This document shows, piece after piece, positions 62,257 to 64,000 of a stretch of DNA of 64,000 nt. The notes under the pieces were generated by a model, which worked only from the letters and a program-made list of their open reading frames with translations, did no database searches and was not told the origin of the DNA. This DNA comes from an uncultured Flavobacteriales bacterium. GTDB lineage: Bacteria > Bacteroidota > Bacteroidia > Flavobacteriales > BACL11. Each line of letters begins with the position of its first letter. Position 1 is the first letter of the stretch. The translations under genes and the position numbers were made by a program. The stretch spans positions 1 through 64,000 of the forward strand of contig CAJIYG010000003.1 of the NCBI GenBank assembly GCA_905181585.1, written 5' to 3'.

Positions 62257-64000
62257 TTAAAAATTATCGTCCCATTCTATTTCAATTTCATCGTCATTAA
62301 CTATTTCCTGTTTTTTGTCAATAATATCTTCTTTTATAATATCTTTTATAGTTTTAACTTCTTGTTTAATCCCCTTTTTTATATGTTCTTTAATTTTTAA
62401 TTTTTCAAACTTTATGTCAAAATTATCTTCATCCCCACTCATTCTAAGCTGAACATTTGTTATTAGCTCGTCATTATTATAATCTATATTATTTGATTTA
62501 AATGTTTTGGCAAGTATTTGCCCTAGAAGCATTTTGATTTTATAGTTATATTCAAGATTAAAATTATGATATCCTGAAATTATCATACTAAGTGCATTTG
62601 ATTTAATTTCCATGCTAGGTATTTTAATTACTTCATCTTTAATCTCGATATCATTTTTTAATGTTGAAAATTTTATATGCTTTAAATCTTCAAGACTTAC
62701 AAATTTTGAAAGTTTTTCCATTGGTTGAAAACCGATTAACTCCCCTTCACTTATTGTTATTTTTGAACTGAGTTGAAACTTATCAGAAATAAATTTGAAT
62801 TTATTATCTAGCTCTGTGTTACACATAAACTGTGAATTAATCTTGCCATCAAGGTTCTCATATTTTAGATATTCTTGATTAAAGTTATTAAAGCAGTAGA
62901 ATAATGTTTTAATATTGATGTCCTCAAACTTTGAGTTTATAGACAGCTTAAAGGAATTATCCTCCTTTTGATAAAACTTTCCATTTAGGCTAATACTACC
63001 TGTAAGTGTATTTGCTTCGACATTATCGGTACTAAAAGCAAGATCCTTATATAACATTAATCCTTTTATATTCTTAACTATTAATTTGTCATATATGAAA
63101 TTTTCCACATCCAGGCTAATATTGGCTTCTAAATAGTCAGGTAACTCTGTTATTGTATTAGTATCGATAATATCATTTTTATTTAAAAGATCTTCATAGT
63201 TTATTTTGGATGATTTTAACTCGCCTTTAATATTAATTTTGGGTTTTTGAGTATGTATGTAACTGAATAGATTTAGAACATCTCCTGAGAAATTCATCAA
63301 GCTTTCTCCAACTTTTGCATAACCTTCTTTGATTTCTATCTTATGGTTCTCAATAAATCCATATGCACTATCAATAAATATTTTATTTAAATTATTCTTA
63401 TAATAAAATGAAGAATTTATAATACTATAAGATCCACTTTTTTTGGCTTTTATTATTTTATTTATAGTGTTGTTATCAAAAGAAATAGCTCCATTATAAT
63501 CTAAATTCCCCTTTACTTTACCTTGCATTTCAAAGAATGGACTGTCAATACTATAGTGATTTGTTTCTTTTAAACCTAGATCATAATTTAAATTAGCTAA
63601 TAAATAATATTGATTAAAATTAGATACAGTAAAATCACCCCAAATATTACCAGAATTTGTAAAGGCTTTAAAGTTCTCAAAAGATATTGATGAAGATTCA
63701 AAAATATTTTTAATACCATTATTAATACTTCCGTTAGAAGATAAATGCTTTAGCAAGAATGGATTTTCTTTTATTTTAAAATTTACTTCATCAAGCTTAT
63801 AATCGATCTCAAGGTTAGGGTTTCCAAGGCTAATATCTCCATTTACTTTACCATTAAAACTTATCCCCCCATCAGCAGTAAATGAAGAGTACATCTCTTT
63901 AAGAAATTCAGGTGTATTATTAATAACATCTTTAATTTTTTGATTTGAGCTTTTAAAAGTAAAGTCAAGATATTTATTTGCTGATAATTTTAAAGCTATA
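62257..64000 (-). CDS. AsmA-like protein, C-terminal part (gene continues past the window)
   Basis: The frame is open to the window end, so only the last 580 or so residues are seen and the start lies beyond base 64000. The sequence is made of repeated beta-strand blocks with GxxNGDISLGN-, ISLNGKF- and IPSMEIKSNALSM-type patterns, matching the C-terminal part of AsmA/TamB-like envelope proteins (bridge-like lipid-transfer fold). The last 40 residues are charged (KQEVKTIKDIIKEDI, then EIEWDDNF). A role in lipid transport or outer-membrane biogenesis is inferred. It ends 23 bases before the kinase ATG and is probably in one operon with it. Confidence 0.75.
   Translation of the reverse strand, partial: IALKLSANKYLDFTFKSSNQKIKDVINNTPEFLKEMYSSFTADGGISFNGKVNGDISLGNPNLEIDYKLDEVNFKIKENPFLLKHLSSNGSINNGIKNIFESSSISFENFKAFTNSGNIWGDFTVSNFNQYYLLANLNYDLGLKETNHYSIDSPFFEMQGKVKGNLDYNGAISFDNNTINKIIKAKKSGSYSIINSSFYYKNNLNKIFIDSAYGFIENHKIEIKEGYAKVGESLMNFSGDVLNLFSYIHTQKPKINIKGELKSSKINYEDLLNKNDIIDTNTITELPDYLEANISLDVENFIYDKLIVKNIKGLMLYKDLAFSTDNVEANTLTGSISLNGKFYQKEDNSFKLSINSKFEDINIKTLFYCFNNFNQEYLKYENLDGKINSQFMCNTELDNKFKFISDKFQLSSKITISEGELIGFQPMEKLSKFVSLEDLKHIKFSTLKNDIEIKDEVIKIPSMEIKSNALSMIISGYHNFNLEYNYKIKMLLGQILAKTFKSNNIDYNNDELITNVQLRMSGDEDNFDIKFEKLKIKEHIKKGIKQEVKTIKDIIKEDIIDKKQEIVNDDEIEIEWDDNF

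Overview
The window is AT-rich, densely packed chromosomal DNA from a member of the Bacteroidota, most likely a marine Flavobacteriales-type bacterium. The reasons are: a type IX secretion (T9SS) type-B adhesin followed by a PorP/SprF protein; a cytochrome b558-type succinate dehydrogenase; DUF6427, DUF4856 and DUF420 proteins; an SDR-type threonine dehydrogenase; and many start regions preceded by the Bacteroidota -7 box TAnnTTTG, often without a Shine-Dalgarno. I saw no rRNA, tRNA, CRISPR array, insertion sequence or prophage. Gene packing is tight: several convergent pairs touch or overlap at their 3' ends.

Layout: 1-1493 holds the end of rlmF and a convergent Xaa-Pro aminopeptidase. 1591-5845 is sdhCAB plus a nitrilase-family amidase. 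5829-8825 has an Ig-like lipoprotein, purQ, a DUF6427 membrane protein and a small membrane protein. 8820-12691 carries purD, yebC and lepA. 12766-18070 has DUF2061, a rhomboid, polA, two tandem mini membrane proteins and an SDR. 18184-24876 has an EamA exporter, yicC-gmk-nadD, a lipoprotein, and an M28 enzyme-cysS-threonine dehydrogenase block. 24993-35851 is trhO, then the aerobic respiration block coxB-coxA-coxC-coxC2-coxD-sco-CxxC protein-ctaB, with convergent ctaA-DUF420-aspS. 35915-44371 has tadA, a bacilliredoxin, a 2160-residue SprB-repeat adhesin and its PorP/SprF partner. 44556-47501 has a rhodanese-thioredoxin lipoprotein, a DUF1972 glycosyltransferase and hemW.

47532-57731 is the most accessory-looking part and looks like an iron/heme acquisition island. 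On the minus strand lie DUF4856 lipoprotein, imelysin, HTTM membrane protein, FecA-like TonB receptor and DCC thiol oxidoreductase. Divergent on the plus strand are an HmuR-like TonB receptor and an HmuY-like lipoprotein. Between the two divergent units is a perfect 12-bp inverted repeat that looks like an operator. A cytochrome-b-like membrane protein, a two-component system, a fused MsrBA, another histidine kinase and the end of an AsmA-like giant protein fill the rest.

Four highly conserved genes (sdhA twice, lepA, polA, hemW) are each interrupted by apparent single-base insertions. Removing one base at each site restores a full-length, family-typical protein, so consensus sequence errors are the most likely explanation. 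I annotate these genes over their full restored extent.
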